DNA of 6,918 nt from Solirubrobacterales bacterium (lineage in GTDB: Bacteria; Actinomycetota; Thermoleophilia; Solirubrobacterales; Solirubrobacteraceae), in contig JAOPZO010000104.1 in NCBI GenBank assembly GCA_025964065.1, positions 1-6,918 on the forward strand, in the 5' to 3' direction. The notes beneath the pieces were generated by a model that was not told the DNA's origin, did no database searches, and saw only the letters and a program-made list of their open reading frames with translations. This document shows, one piece after another, positions 1-4,875 of this stretch. The stretch's first letter is position 1; each line of letters begins with the position of its first letter. The position numbers and the translations under genes are program-made.

Positions 1-182
1 ACGCCCGCGTAGACGCCCGACGCGATCGCGTCGTGCGTGACGCGCGCGGGCGCGGCGCCCGGGCCGCTCGCGCCGAAGGCCCGGCGCGCGATGGCGCGGT
101 GCAGCTCCTCGATGCGGGCCGTGCCGCCGGAGACCGCCTCGCCGGCGACCGCCCCCAGCGCCTGCCCCTCGTCGCGTCGCAT
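1..182 (-). CDS. N-terminal fragment of a gene leaving the window, possibly alpha/beta hydrolase
   Basis: An open minus-strand frame runs from an ATG at 182-180 to the window edge: 60 complete codons with no stop, so the 3' part is missing. Reading further upstream in frame reaches a TGA before any other ATG or GTG, which supports this start. The visible part is Ala/Arg-rich and helical, with a segment around residues 21-36 (GTARIEELHRAIARRAF) and a block HDAIASGVY at residues 50-58. From memory this resembles the helical region ahead of the catalytic domain in some actinobacterial alpha/beta hydrolases (esterase/lipase-like), but the nucleophile elbow and the rest of the triad would lie outside the window, so the function is not shown here. 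No Shine-Dalgarno precedes the ATG. A -10-like hexamer lies 7 nt upstream, suggesting a leaderless mRNA. That the frame is coding is fairly secure; the product name is tentative. Confidence 0.6.
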   Translation of the reverse strand, partial: MRRDEGQALGAVAGEAVSGGTARIEELHRAIARRAFGASGPGAAPARVTHDAIASGVYAG

Positions 183-189
183 GCGCAGG

Positions 190-218
190 ACTATGCCTCA
201 GCCCGGCCGCGGTGACAG
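190..218 (-). promoter_or_regulatory. Candidate promoter for the left-edge gene, leaderless geometry
   Basis: On the minus strand a -35-like CTGTCA (218-213, 4/6 to TTGACA) and a -10-like CATAGT (195-190, 4/6 to TATAAT) are separated by exactly 17 nt. Only 7 nt separate the hexamer from the ATG at 182, so transcription would begin at or next to the start codon. This fits the missing Shine-Dalgarno. Both hexamers are imperfect; the support comes from spacing and position. Confidence 0.45.
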
Positions 219-252
219 CCGGCGAGCGTGCGACCGGTCACGCGGGCTGAGG
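196..252. repeat. Inverted repeat with 10-bp perfect arms between two minus-strand genes
   Basis: CCTCAGCCCG (196-205) and CGGGCTGAGG (243-252) are perfect inverted copies. Inside them GTGAC (212-216) faces GTCAC (237-241), so a folded RNA could form a 10-bp outer and a 5-bp inner stem. The outer arm starts 8 nt past the stop of the 81-aa gene, so on its transcript this could be a Rho-independent-type terminator without a U tract. The left arm also lies in the spacer of the candidate promoter for the next gene, so a protein-binding operator is an alternative. The two roles are not exclusive. Confidence 0.5.
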
Positions 253-260
253 AGCTGCAG

Positions 261-506
261 CTACGCGGCGCGGGCGATCGCGCCGGGGGGTACGACCTCG
301 ACGGTCTGCAGCGACCTGTCGAGGCGGAGCGTGAGGTGCTCGCCGTCGGGACTGCGGACCTCGGCGGTCCACCGGTCCGGAGAACCGAGATCGGGCCGCA
401 GCGCGACGAGCGTGCCGGAGACGGCGTTGAGGGCGGTGTCCTCGAGCATGCGGCGGGTGCGGGCGAGCTCGATGCGGGGGTTGGCGGGCACGGTGTGGGT
501 GGTCAT
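261..506 (-). CDS. Unrecognised small protein, 81 aa
   Basis: This minus-strand gene runs from ATG at 506 to a TAG at 263-261. A GTG at 521 in the same frame would add five residues. I prefer the ATG because GAGAG lies about 9 nt upstream as a weak Shine-Dalgarno. The protein starts MTTHTVPANPRIELARTRRM. Its first ~40 residues look helical and basic; the rest (about 41-78) alternates hydrophobic and charged residues like a small beta-rich fold, with RWTAEVRSPDGEHLTLRLD near the middle. There is no signal peptide, membrane segment, cysteine or metal-binding cluster. I do not recognise the family. Codon use matches its neighbours. It is divergent from the gene at 620 across a 113-bp gap and is followed on its own strand by a possible terminator hairpin. 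Confidence 0.6.
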   Translation of the reverse strand: MTTHTVPANPRIELARTRRMLEDTALNAVSGTLVALRPDLGSPDRWTAEVRSPDGEHLTLRLDRSLQTVEVVPPGAIARAA

Positions 507-608
507 GGCGGGCACTCTCACAGCGCCGGCTCAACATCCGCTGAGATCGGACTCAAGCGCAGCTAAGGATCGGGGGCCGAGGGTAGGAGAGGGGTTCCCA
601 GCCCCCTC

Positions 609-615
609 AGGAGGT
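609..615 (+). promoter_or_regulatory. Strong Shine-Dalgarno (AGGAGGT) fixing a GTG start
   Basis: AGGAGGT is a full match to the anti-Shine-Dalgarno and ends 4 nt before the GTG at 620. It is the strongest ribosome binding site in the window and identifies GTG, rather than an ATG in another frame, as the start of the small membrane protein gene. Confidence 0.85.
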
Positions 616-619
616 CCCC

Positions 620-862
620 GTGCTCATCGGAGCCGTCATCGTCGTCTGCATCGTCCTGCTCGTCCTCGCGTTCGTCTTCCCCCGCCTGTCCCGGCACCCG
701 CAGCGGGGCGCCCAGCGCACCTTCGGCATGGGTGGCCGGGCCGCCGGCAAGGCCCCGGGCAAGCTCGGCACCTGGCTGTCCAAGCCGTTCCACTCCTCCT
801 CGAAGGCGGCCGGCAAGTCCGCGAACGCCGGGCGCAAGGGCCGCGGGAAGCTCCCGCTCTAG
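620..862 (+). CDS. Small single-pass membrane protein with basic tail, 80 aa
   Basis: The gene starts at GTG 620, set by AGGAGGT just upstream. Residues 2-20 (LIGAVIVVCIVLLVLAFVF) form one strong hydrophobic helix. The remaining ~58 residues are hydrophilic and very basic, rich in Lys, Arg, Gly and Ser, including RAAGKAPGKLG and a C-terminus ending GRGKLPL. The helix followed by RLSRHPQR predicts N-out/C-in topology, with the basic tail in the cytoplasm next to phospholipid head groups or nucleic acid. It resembles a short conserved actinobacterial family that I associate with DUF6411, a name recalled from memory and uncertain. No enzymatic motif is visible. The gene at 892 follows after 29 nt, so they may be co-transcribed. 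The coding call is firm; the biological role is unknown. Confidence 0.8.
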   Translation: MLIGAVIVVCIVLLVLAFVFPRLSRHPQRGAQRTFGMGGRAAGKAPGKLGTWLSKPFHSSSKAAGKSANAGRKGRGKLPL

Positions 863-891
863 TCCTGACCCGCGGCGGGTAGGGAGGGCCC

Positions 892-1482
892 ATGCCCGCC
901 GCCGAGGTCCACGAGCACGCCGCCGGTCTCACCTGGACGGAGGCGAACGCGATGGCGCGCTCGTGGCATGCGCTGCGGGCCGACGGCCGCGTCTGGCTCG
1001 TCGACCCCGTCGACGCGCCGGGGGTGGCCGATCGCGCCGCGGCGCTCGGCCCGATCGCGGGCGTCCTGCAGCTCCTGGATCGCCACGAGCGAGACGGCGC
1101 CGGACTCGCCGCGCGCTTCGAGGTCCCCCTCCACCGGCTTCCGGCCGCGCTGCCGGGCACGCCGTTCGAGGCCTTCAAGGTCGTCGACAAGCCCAAGTGG
1201 CGTGAAGTCGGCCTCTGGTGGGCCGCGACGCGCACGCTCGTCGTCCCGGAGACCGTCGGGACCGGCCCGGCCTTCGCGGTCGGCGACGGACCCGTCGGCG
1301 TGCACCCCATGCTGCGGCTGTTCGGCGCGGGCCGGCTGCGGCGCTGGGAGCCCGAGCTGCTGCTCGTGGGCCACGGGCCGCCCGCCACGGGCGCCCGCGA
1401 GCCGCTGCGCGTGGCGCTCGACCGCTCGCGCGGCGACGTGCCCAAGCTGCTGCGGAAGCTCCCGGCGCTCGTCCGGAGCTGA
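892..1482 (+). CDS. Metallo-beta-lactamase-fold-like protein with degenerate metal site, 196 aa
   Basis: ATG 892 is preceded by AGGGAGGG at 881-888, a good Shine-Dalgarno. The order of motifs suggests a reduced MBL fold: an early strand with Asp (VWLVDPVDAP, residues 34-43), a segment ending GVLQLLDRHERDGAGLAARF (57-76) where MBL enzymes carry HxHxDH, a later GLWWAATRTLVVPETVGTG region, and VGHGPP (159-164), which matches the late MBL strand ending in a conserved His. Of the HxHxDH ligands only D68 and a displaced H65 remain, so a normal two-zinc site is doubtful. MBL enzymes usually exceed 200 residues, so this is compact. It may be a catalytically altered relative or a structural descendant. 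Its stop TGA overlaps the next ATG (TGATG), which implies translational coupling. The gene call is strong; the fold is inference. Confidence 0.75.
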   Translation: MPAAEVHEHAAGLTWTEANAMARSWHALRADGRVWLVDPVDAPGVADRAAALGPIAGVLQLLDRHERDGAGLAARFEVPLHRLPAALPGTPFEAFKVVDKPKWREVGLWWAATRTLVVPETVGTGPAFAVGDGPVGVHPMLRLFGAGRLRRWEPELLLVGHGPPATGAREPLRVALDRSRGDVPKLLRKLPALVRS

Positions 1483-1748
1483 TGGCCCGCGAGGTCGAGC
1501 ACACCCCGGACGGCCACGACGTCGTCATCGACGGCCGCCGCTGGCGTGCGACGGACCCCGGCCTGCCCGAGGAACGTCGGCAGGAGCTCGTCAACGAGCT
1601 GATGGCCGCACGCCGTGCCGTGGGCGCCGCCAAGCGCGCGGAGGACCTCGAGGCCGAGAAGGCCGCGCGCGCACGGGTGCACGCCGCGAAGGTCGGGCTC
1701 GGCGAGCGCGGCCCGAAGTGGTGGGAGCGCCCGGGCGCCTCCGGGTAG
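1482..1748 (+). CDS. Conserved small helical protein, 88 aa, unknown function
   Basis: The ATG at 1482 shares one base with the TGA of the preceding gene. GGAG at 1475-1478 is close upstream, so translation is probably coupled. The start MAREVEHTPDGHDVVIDGRRWRATDPGLP (given in part here) forms a short beta-like unit with a VxIDGRRWRATDP signature at about residues 14-26. Residues ~29-75 are a long charged helix rich in Ala, Arg and Glu, and the end is a conserved-looking GERGPKWWERP. The family is familiar from actinobacterial genomes, where I recall it sometimes carrying the name 'biopolymer transporter Tol'. Nothing here supports a Tol function: there is no membrane segment, signal peptide or TolA-like domain. 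A nucleic-acid or protein-binding role is possible because of the basic helix, but not shown. Only 11 nt separate it from the metallopeptidase gene. Confidence 0.75.
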   Translation: MAREVEHTPDGHDVVIDGRRWRATDPGLPEERRQELVNELMAARRAVGAAKRAEDLEAEKAARARVHAAKVGLGERGPKWWERPGASG

Positions 1749-1759
1749 CTTCGGGGTCC

Positions 1760-2650
1760 GTGCCCTTCCGTCGCCTGCTCCTCCTCCTGCTGCCCGCCTG
1801 CGCGCTCGCCCTCGGCGGATGCGGCGACGCCGACCTCGGCGCGCGCGCCGAGGAGGAGGTCCGCGAGCGCGCGGACCGGATCCGCACGGACGTCGAGCGG
1901 CGCGCGGACGCGGTCGGGGACGACCTGCGCGCGCGGCGCGACCGCATCATCGCGCGGGTCGAGGAGGTCCTGGGCGACCTCGAGCAGATCATCCCCGCGG
2001 CGCCCGTCACCCGGCCCGAGGTGCAGCGGCGCGCGGGGGAGCAGGACATCGAGGAGTTCCTGACCGAGGTCATCACCGACGTGGACTCCTACTGGACCCG
2101 GACGCTCGAGGCGGGCGGCCGGCCCGAGCCGCGCGTGCAGTACGTCTTCGTGGACGAGGGGACCGTGCAGCGCACGGCGTGCGGCACGCCGGCCGACGAC
2201 CGCGCCGCGTTCTACTGCCCGGGCGACGACACGATCTACATCGCCCAGCGCTTCGCCGCCGACCTCTACGAGGGCGTCGCGCAGGACCTGCCGGGCGGCG
2301 GCGGACAGGCCGCGGGGAGCTTCGGGGTCGCCTACGTCGTCGCGCACGAGTACGCGCACAACCTGCAGAACGAGCTCGGGGTCTTCGAGATCGGGCGTTC
2401 GAACTCGGCGAAGCCGTTCGAGCTGCAGGCCGACTGCCTTGCGGGCAGCTGGGGCAACTCGGCGTTCGCGCAGGGCGGCCTGACGGAGGAGGACATCCGC
2501 CAGGCCATCGGGACCGTGCAGTCCGTCGGCGACTTCGACGTCGACAACGAGCAGCACCACGGCACGCCGGCGGAGCGCCGCGACGCCTGGCTCACGGGCT
2601 TCCGCAGCGGCGACCCGTCCCGCTGCACGACGTTCGTGCAGGCGCTGTAG
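1760..2650 (+). CDS. Lipoprotein neutral zinc metallopeptidase (YpfJ/Zn_peptidase family)
   Basis: The GTG at 1760 gives a 296-aa protein with a lipoprotein signal: MPFRR, hydrophobic residues 6-18, and lipobox LGGC with Cys21 as the lipidation site. A charged, probably coiled-coil spacer of ~50 residues follows (about 27-75). The peptidase domain then has C141 and C153 as a likely disulfide pair before DDTIYI, the zinc motif HEYAH at 196-200 with E197 catalytic, and ELQADCLAG with E221 as the likely third ligand. Near the end, HGTPAERRDAW and SRCTTF (C289) match the family's terminal signature. Length is about normal for the family. It should act outside the cytoplasmic membrane; its substrate is unknown. 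The start has only a weak Shine-Dalgarno but is the one that yields the signal peptide. It is last in a four-gene plus-strand cluster. Confidence 0.92.
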   Translation: MPFRRLLLLLLPACALALGGCGDADLGARAEEEVRERADRIRTDVERRADAVGDDLRARRDRIIARVEEVLGDLEQIIPAAPVTRPEVQRRAGEQDIEEFLTEVITDVDSYWTRTLEAGGRPEPRVQYVFVDEGTVQRTACGTPADDRAAFYCPGDDTIYIAQRFAADLYEGVAQDLPGGGGQAAGSFGVAYVVAHEYAHNLQNELGVFEIGRSNSAKPFELQADCLAGSWGNSAFAQGGLTEEDIRQAIGTVQSVGDFDVDNEQHHGTPAERRDAWLTGFRSGDPSRCTTFVQAL

Positions 2651-2695
2651 CTCTCGCCGGTGCGGCCGGCCGCGAGCGGATCGGCCGTCACCGTC

Positions 2696-2751
2696 GCCCG
2701 GGCTGGTGCGTGGCACGCTCCGCAGAGGGGTCGTTCGTGCCGTGCCCGGGC
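2696..2751. terminator. Imperfect hairpin between convergent genes, candidate bidirectional terminator
   Basis: In the 170-bp gap between two convergent stops, GCCCGGGC (2696-2703) can pair with an identical self-complementary copy at 2744-2751, and GGCACG (2712-2717) with CGTGCC (2736-2741). That gives 14 base pairs with an asymmetric internal loop (8 versus 2 nt) and an 18-nt loop. The structure is symmetric enough to serve both strands, at 46 nt and about 70 nt from the two stops. There is no U tract on either side, which is common in high-GC actinobacteria. The rest of 2651-2820 shows no gene I can support. Confidence 0.4.
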
Positions 2752-2820
2752 GGCGGATCTCATGCGAGACCACGCCCATGCGCTCTCGCGGCGCCGTCGG
2801 GCGCGCGCGTGCCGCCCTGC

Positions 2821-3720
2821 TCAGACCTTCGTCAGCTCGCGCTCGGCGCCGACGAGCTTCGCCTGCTGGCGCTCCGGCGCGATGCGCACGACGTCCCAGG
2901 CCAGGCCGAGCTTCTCGAGGCCGCGGATGAACGCGGCGGAGGGGTCGACCTCGTACCACTTGAGGCCGTGCTCGGCCGAGCGCGGGAACGCGTGGTGGTT
3001 GTGGTGCCAGGACTCGCCGAGCGACGGGAGCGCGAGCCAGGCGACGTTCGTGGACTTGTCCTCGACGTCGAAGCGGCGGCTGCCGAAGAAGTGGCAGATC
3101 GAGTTGACCGACCAGGTGACGTGGTGCACGAGGAAGATGCGCACGAGGCCGCCCCAGATGTAGCCGCGGATCGCGCCCTCGACCGTGAAGCCGTGCAGCA
3201 CGTAGCCCAGGACGGTCGGGATGAGCAGCGAGGCGAGGACCATGAGCGGGAAGCGCCTGCCGATCCAGCGCATCTTCGGGTCCTCGTAGAGGTCCTTCGC
3301 GTAGCGCTTCCAGTCCGCCTGGCCCTGCGTCTTGGTGAGCCAGCCCGTGTGCGCGTGCCAGAGGCCGCGGAGGCCCTCGCCGCCGCCGACGTGCGGGGAG
3401 TGCGGGTCGCCCTCCTGGTCCGTGTGCGCGTGGTGCTTGCGGTGGTCGGCGACCCAGTCGAGCACGGAGCCCTGGACGGAGAGCGAGCCGGCGACCGCGA
3501 AGGTGTACTTGAGCCACCCCTTGGTCTGGAACGACTTGTGGGTGAGCATCCGGTGGAAGCCCACGGTGATGCCGCCCGCGGTCACGAGGTACATGAGCGC
3601 GAAGATCGCGAGGTCGATCCCGTCGACCCAGGAGTTCCAGAGCAGGACGACGGCGAGCAGCACCCCGATGAAGGGGACGATCACCCCCGCGAGGTTGGCG
3701 TAGCGTTCGGCGCGCGACAT
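2821..3720 (-). CDS. Fatty acid desaturase, acyl-CoA/acyl-lipid delta-9 type, 299 aa
   Basis: This membrane di-iron desaturase inserts a double bond into fatty acyl chains using O2 and electrons from a ferredoxin, rubredoxin or cytochrome-b5-like donor. All three histidine boxes are present: HRMLTH at 56-61, HRKHH at 93-97 and HHNHH at 239-243, with NSICHFFG (206-213) carrying the usual extra His. Hydrophobic segments lie at about 10-28, 36-54, 70-87, 157-175 and 184-200, as expected for two hairpins with the His boxes facing the cytoplasm. The length is normal for bacterial delta-9 enzymes, and there is no fused cytochrome b5 domain. The ATG at 3720 (MSRAERYANL) is chosen over a TTG at 3762, which would add a polar tail unlike the family. 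No Shine-Dalgarno is visible. The regulator gene lies 89 nt upstream on the same strand, with a hairpin between. Regiospecificity and chain-length preference cannot be read from the sequence. Confidence 0.95.
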   Translation of the reverse strand: MSRAERYANLAGVIVPFIGVLLAVVLLWNSWVDGIDLAIFALMYLVTAGGITVGFHRMLTHKSFQTKGWLKYTFAVAGSLSVQGSVLDWVADHRKHHAHTDQEGDPHSPHVGGGEGLRGLWHAHTGWLTKTQGQADWKRYAKDLYEDPKMRWIGRRFPLMVLASLLIPTVLGYVLHGFTVEGAIRGYIWGGLVRIFLVHHVTWSVNSICHFFGSRRFDVEDKSTNVAWLALPSLGESWHHNHHAFPRSAEHGLKWYEVDPSAAFIRGLEKLGLAWDVVRIAPERQQAKLVGAERELTKV

Positions 3721-3789
3721 GCTTTGAGCTTGGCAGCCAGAAACGGAAGGTGCTTGTGGCAAGAACGGGACTCGCGGGCTCCGGAACTA
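3721..3789 (-). promoter_or_regulatory. AT-richer leader upstream of the desaturase gene
   Basis: The 89-nt gap 3721-3809 is about 56% G+C, far below its surroundings, and must contain the desaturase leader if that gene has its own promoter. On the minus strand TTGCCA (3762-3757 region) and TTGTCA (inside the upstream hairpin) each match a -35 at 5/6. Neither has a convincing -10 at 16-18 nt, so no complete promoter is called. Confidence 0.3.
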
Positions 3790-3811
3790 GAGCTTCATGA
3801 CAAAGAAGCTC
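3790..3811 (-). terminator. Stem-loop at the stop codon of the response regulator gene
   Basis: GAGCTTC and GAAGCTC (3790-3796 and 3805-3811) form a perfect 7-bp stem with an 8-nt loop. On the minus strand the stem begins inside the TGA of the regulator and is followed by TAGTTCC, which is only weakly T-rich. The position suits termination or 3'-end protection of the regulator mRNA and would separate it from the desaturase gene. Confidence 0.45.
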
Positions 3812-4454
3812 AGTCGGTGAGCAGCCCGCGATCCAATGCGTAGCGCACGAGCTCGGCCCGGGTGCTCAGGCGGAGCTTCTGCTGGATGTGCGCGCGGTGG
3901 GACTCCACCGTGCGGGTGGAGAGGAAGAGCTGGGCGCCGATCTCCGCGTTCGTGTGGCCCAGGGCGATGAGGCGGAGCACCTCGAGCTCGCGCGGGCTGA
4001 GGTCGTCGGGGGGCCCGTCCGCGGCCGCGGGTGCCGCGGCGAGCTGCGCGCCGAGGCGCGGGTTGAGGTAGGTCCCGCCCGCGGCGGCGACCCGGACGGC
4101 TTCCACGAGCTCGGTGTCGGCGGCCTCCTTCAGCACGTAGCCCACGGCGCCGGAGCGGAGTGCCTCGCGCGCGAACTGCGGGTCCTCCTGCATCGTGAGG
4201 ATGACCACGCGGGTCCCCGGCGAGCGGGCGGCGAGCTCCGGCAGCGCCGCGAGGCTCGAGGTCGCCGCTCCCGGCATGTTCAAGTCGAGCACGAGCACCG
4301 ACGGCCGGTGCGCGCCCGTGCGCTGGACGGCCCCGGGGACGTCCCCGGCCTCGGCCACCACGCGCATGCCCTCCTCGGCGTCCAGGAGCATCCGCAGCCC
4401 GGCGCGGACGACCGCGTGGTCGTCGGCGAGGACGATGGTGATCTCGGGCGCCAT
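3810..4454 (-). CDS. NarL/FixJ (LuxR)-type response regulator, 214 aa
   Basis: The protein has a complete receiver domain followed by a GerE/LuxR helix-turn-helix. Receiver residues are intact: D11 and D12 (acidic pocket), D57 in VLVLDLNMPG (phosphoacceptor), T87 in VILTMQED and K109 in GYVLKE. An Ala/Pro linker (about 136-151) leads to the DNA-binding domain from LSPRELEVLRLIALGHTN (152 on), with STRTVESHRAHIQQKL as turn and recognition helix. Length is typical. Phosphorylation by a histidine kinase should promote dimerisation and DNA binding; the GAF protein starting at 5992 is the obvious candidate partner. The recognition helix TVESH differs from the Lys/Asn-rich helix of mycobacterial DevR, so its DNA target may differ too. 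There is no Shine-Dalgarno; a TAGCAT hexamer 7 nt before the ATG suggests a leaderless message. It is divergent from the gene at 4552. Confidence 0.93.
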   Translation of the reverse strand: MAPEITIVLADDHAVVRAGLRMLLDAEEGMRVVAEAGDVPGAVQRTGAHRPSVLVLDLNMPGAATSSLAALPELAARSPGTRVVILTMQEDPQFAREALRSGAVGYVLKEAADTELVEAVRVAAAGGTYLNPRLGAQLAAAPAAADGPPDDLSPRELEVLRLIALGHTNAEIGAQLFLSTRTVESHRAHIQQKLRLSTRAELVRYALDRGLLTD

Positions 4455-4461
4455 GGGGCGG

Positions 4462-4467
4462 ATGCTA
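4462..4467 (-). promoter_or_regulatory. Candidate -10 element for a leaderless response regulator transcript
   Basis: TAGCAT on the minus strand (4467-4462) fits TANNNT, and 7 nt separate it from the ATG at 4454, so the first transcribed base would be at or near the A of ATG. The hexamer 17 nt upstream (TAGTCG) is a poor -35. That would suit a promoter needing an activator, such as a factor bound at the palindrome centred about 43 bp upstream of the ATG. Confidence 0.4.
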
Positions 4468-4490
4468 CGGCCGGGGGATGCGGGCGACTA

Positions 4491-4503
4491 CGGACCGGGT
4501 CCG
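4491..4503. promoter_or_regulatory. 13-bp perfect palindrome, candidate operator in the divergent promoter region
   Basis: CGGACC-G-GGTCCG is a perfect inverted repeat about a single central base at 4497. It lies between the divergent starts at 4454 and 4552. Its centre is 43 bp from the regulator ATG and 55 bp from the other. NarL/FixJ regulators bind short inverted repeats as dimers, and GGAC...GTCC recalls the DevR box core (GGGAC...GTCCC) but with one base less between half-sites. Autoregulation is a reasonable inference, not shown. Confidence 0.4.
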
Positions 4504-4516
4504 CGGGGGGCTGCCG

Positions 4517-4545
4517 TCGTCAGCGCGCCCGCCCGGGGCGATCAT
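4517..4545 (+). promoter_or_regulatory. Candidate promoter for the membrane protein-sensor gene cluster
   Basis: TCGTCA (4517-4522, 4/6 to TTGACA) and GATCAT (4540-4545, 4/6 to TATAAT) are 17 nt apart, and only 6 nt separate the second hexamer from the ATG at 4552. The gene lacks a Shine-Dalgarno, so a leaderless transcript is likely if this promoter is real. Confidence 0.4.
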
Positions 4546-4551
4546 CGCGAC

Positions 4552-4875
4552 ATGAGCCTGATCGACAGAACCCCGGGCGGCTTCATCACCGTCGCCAACA
4601 TCGTCCTCTTCGGCGTCGTCGCCCTCGAGGCCTGGATGCTCACGACCGGGAGCGCCCTCGCGATGTACGCCACGCTCGCGCTCGTCGTGGCGGTCGCCGG
4701 CGCCCTCTGCGTCTGGATGTCCTCGCTGCTCGGCCCGGAGGACCACCCGGAGGAGGTCGCGCCCGTGCCCGCCCGCACCGAGGCCGTCCGCGGGCCGTTC
4801 CGCCGCGTCGCCACCGTCGGCTCCCGCCGGCGCGTCCGCGGCGGCGCCGTCCGCGTGGGTGCCCGCCATGCCTGA
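4552..4875 (+). CDS. Small two-TM membrane protein with basic C-terminal tail, 107 aa
   Basis: The ATG at 4552 begins MSLIDRTPGGFITVANIVLF. Two hydrophobic helices are visible, at about residues 11-32 and 35-60, joined by a very short TTG turn, so both ends should be on the same side of the membrane. After an acidic stretch GPEDHPEEV (61-69), the last ~35 residues are strongly basic (RGPFRRVATVGSRRRVRGG), which favours a cytoplasmic tail by the positive-inside rule. There is no catalytic motif and I do not recognise the family. It opens the plus-strand cluster leading to the GAF sensor, and its last 8 nt overlap the next gene. A membrane partner or accessory of the sensor system is possible; the sequence itself does not show this. 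The tail's reading frame and stop agree with codon bias. Confidence 0.75.
   Translation: MSLIDRTPGGFITVANIVLFGVVALEAWMLTTGSALAMYATLALVVAVAGALCVWMSSLLGPEDHPEEVAPVPARTEAVRGPFRRVATVGSRRRVRGGAVRVGARHA

Noticed and set aside
507..521. Alternative GTG start adding MRVPA to the 81-aa gene
   Set aside because: It would use the GAGAG, better read as a Shine-Dalgarno for the ATG at 506, as coding sequence. It remains possible but is less likely.
572..594. G-rich run as a possible G-quadruplex upstream of the 620 gene
   Set aside because: There are only three runs of three or more Gs; the fourth would be GG, so only a weak two-tier or bulged form is possible in generally G-rich DNA.
507..619. Divergent promoters for the 81-aa and 80-aa genes
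   Set aside because: On both strands -35-like hexamers (TTGAGT minus, CTGAGA plus) occur, but no partner matching a -10 beyond 2-3 bases lies at 16-18 nt. The region must hold promoters, but I cannot place them.
866..880. ACCCG/CGGGT mini-hairpin before the 892 gene
   Set aside because: A 5-bp stem with a 3-nt loop is expected often by chance at this G+C, and the Shine-Dalgarno beside it is free.
2651..2820. tRNA or small RNA gene in the convergent gap
   Set aside because: No acceptor stem with T-loop consensus or anticodon arm could be drawn, and the visible structure is better explained as a terminator hairpin.
1175..3517. Long minus-strand frame of 780 codons opposite the small-gene cluster and crossing into the desaturase region
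   Set aside because: It runs antisense to the metallopeptidase and out of frame with the desaturase, both of which have clear motifs. Its product is low-complexity Arg/Ala/Pro, the usual artefact of stop-poor high-GC DNA.
3721..3762. TTG start for the desaturase adding 14 residues
   Set aside because: The added polar residues do not fit the family N-terminus, TTG starts are rare, and MSRAERYANL directly precedes the first hydrophobic segment.
1615..3843. Long plus-strand frame of 742 codons across the metallopeptidase and desaturase
   Set aside because: It is out of frame with the HEYAH-containing peptidase and antisense to the desaturase. It has biased composition and no domain.
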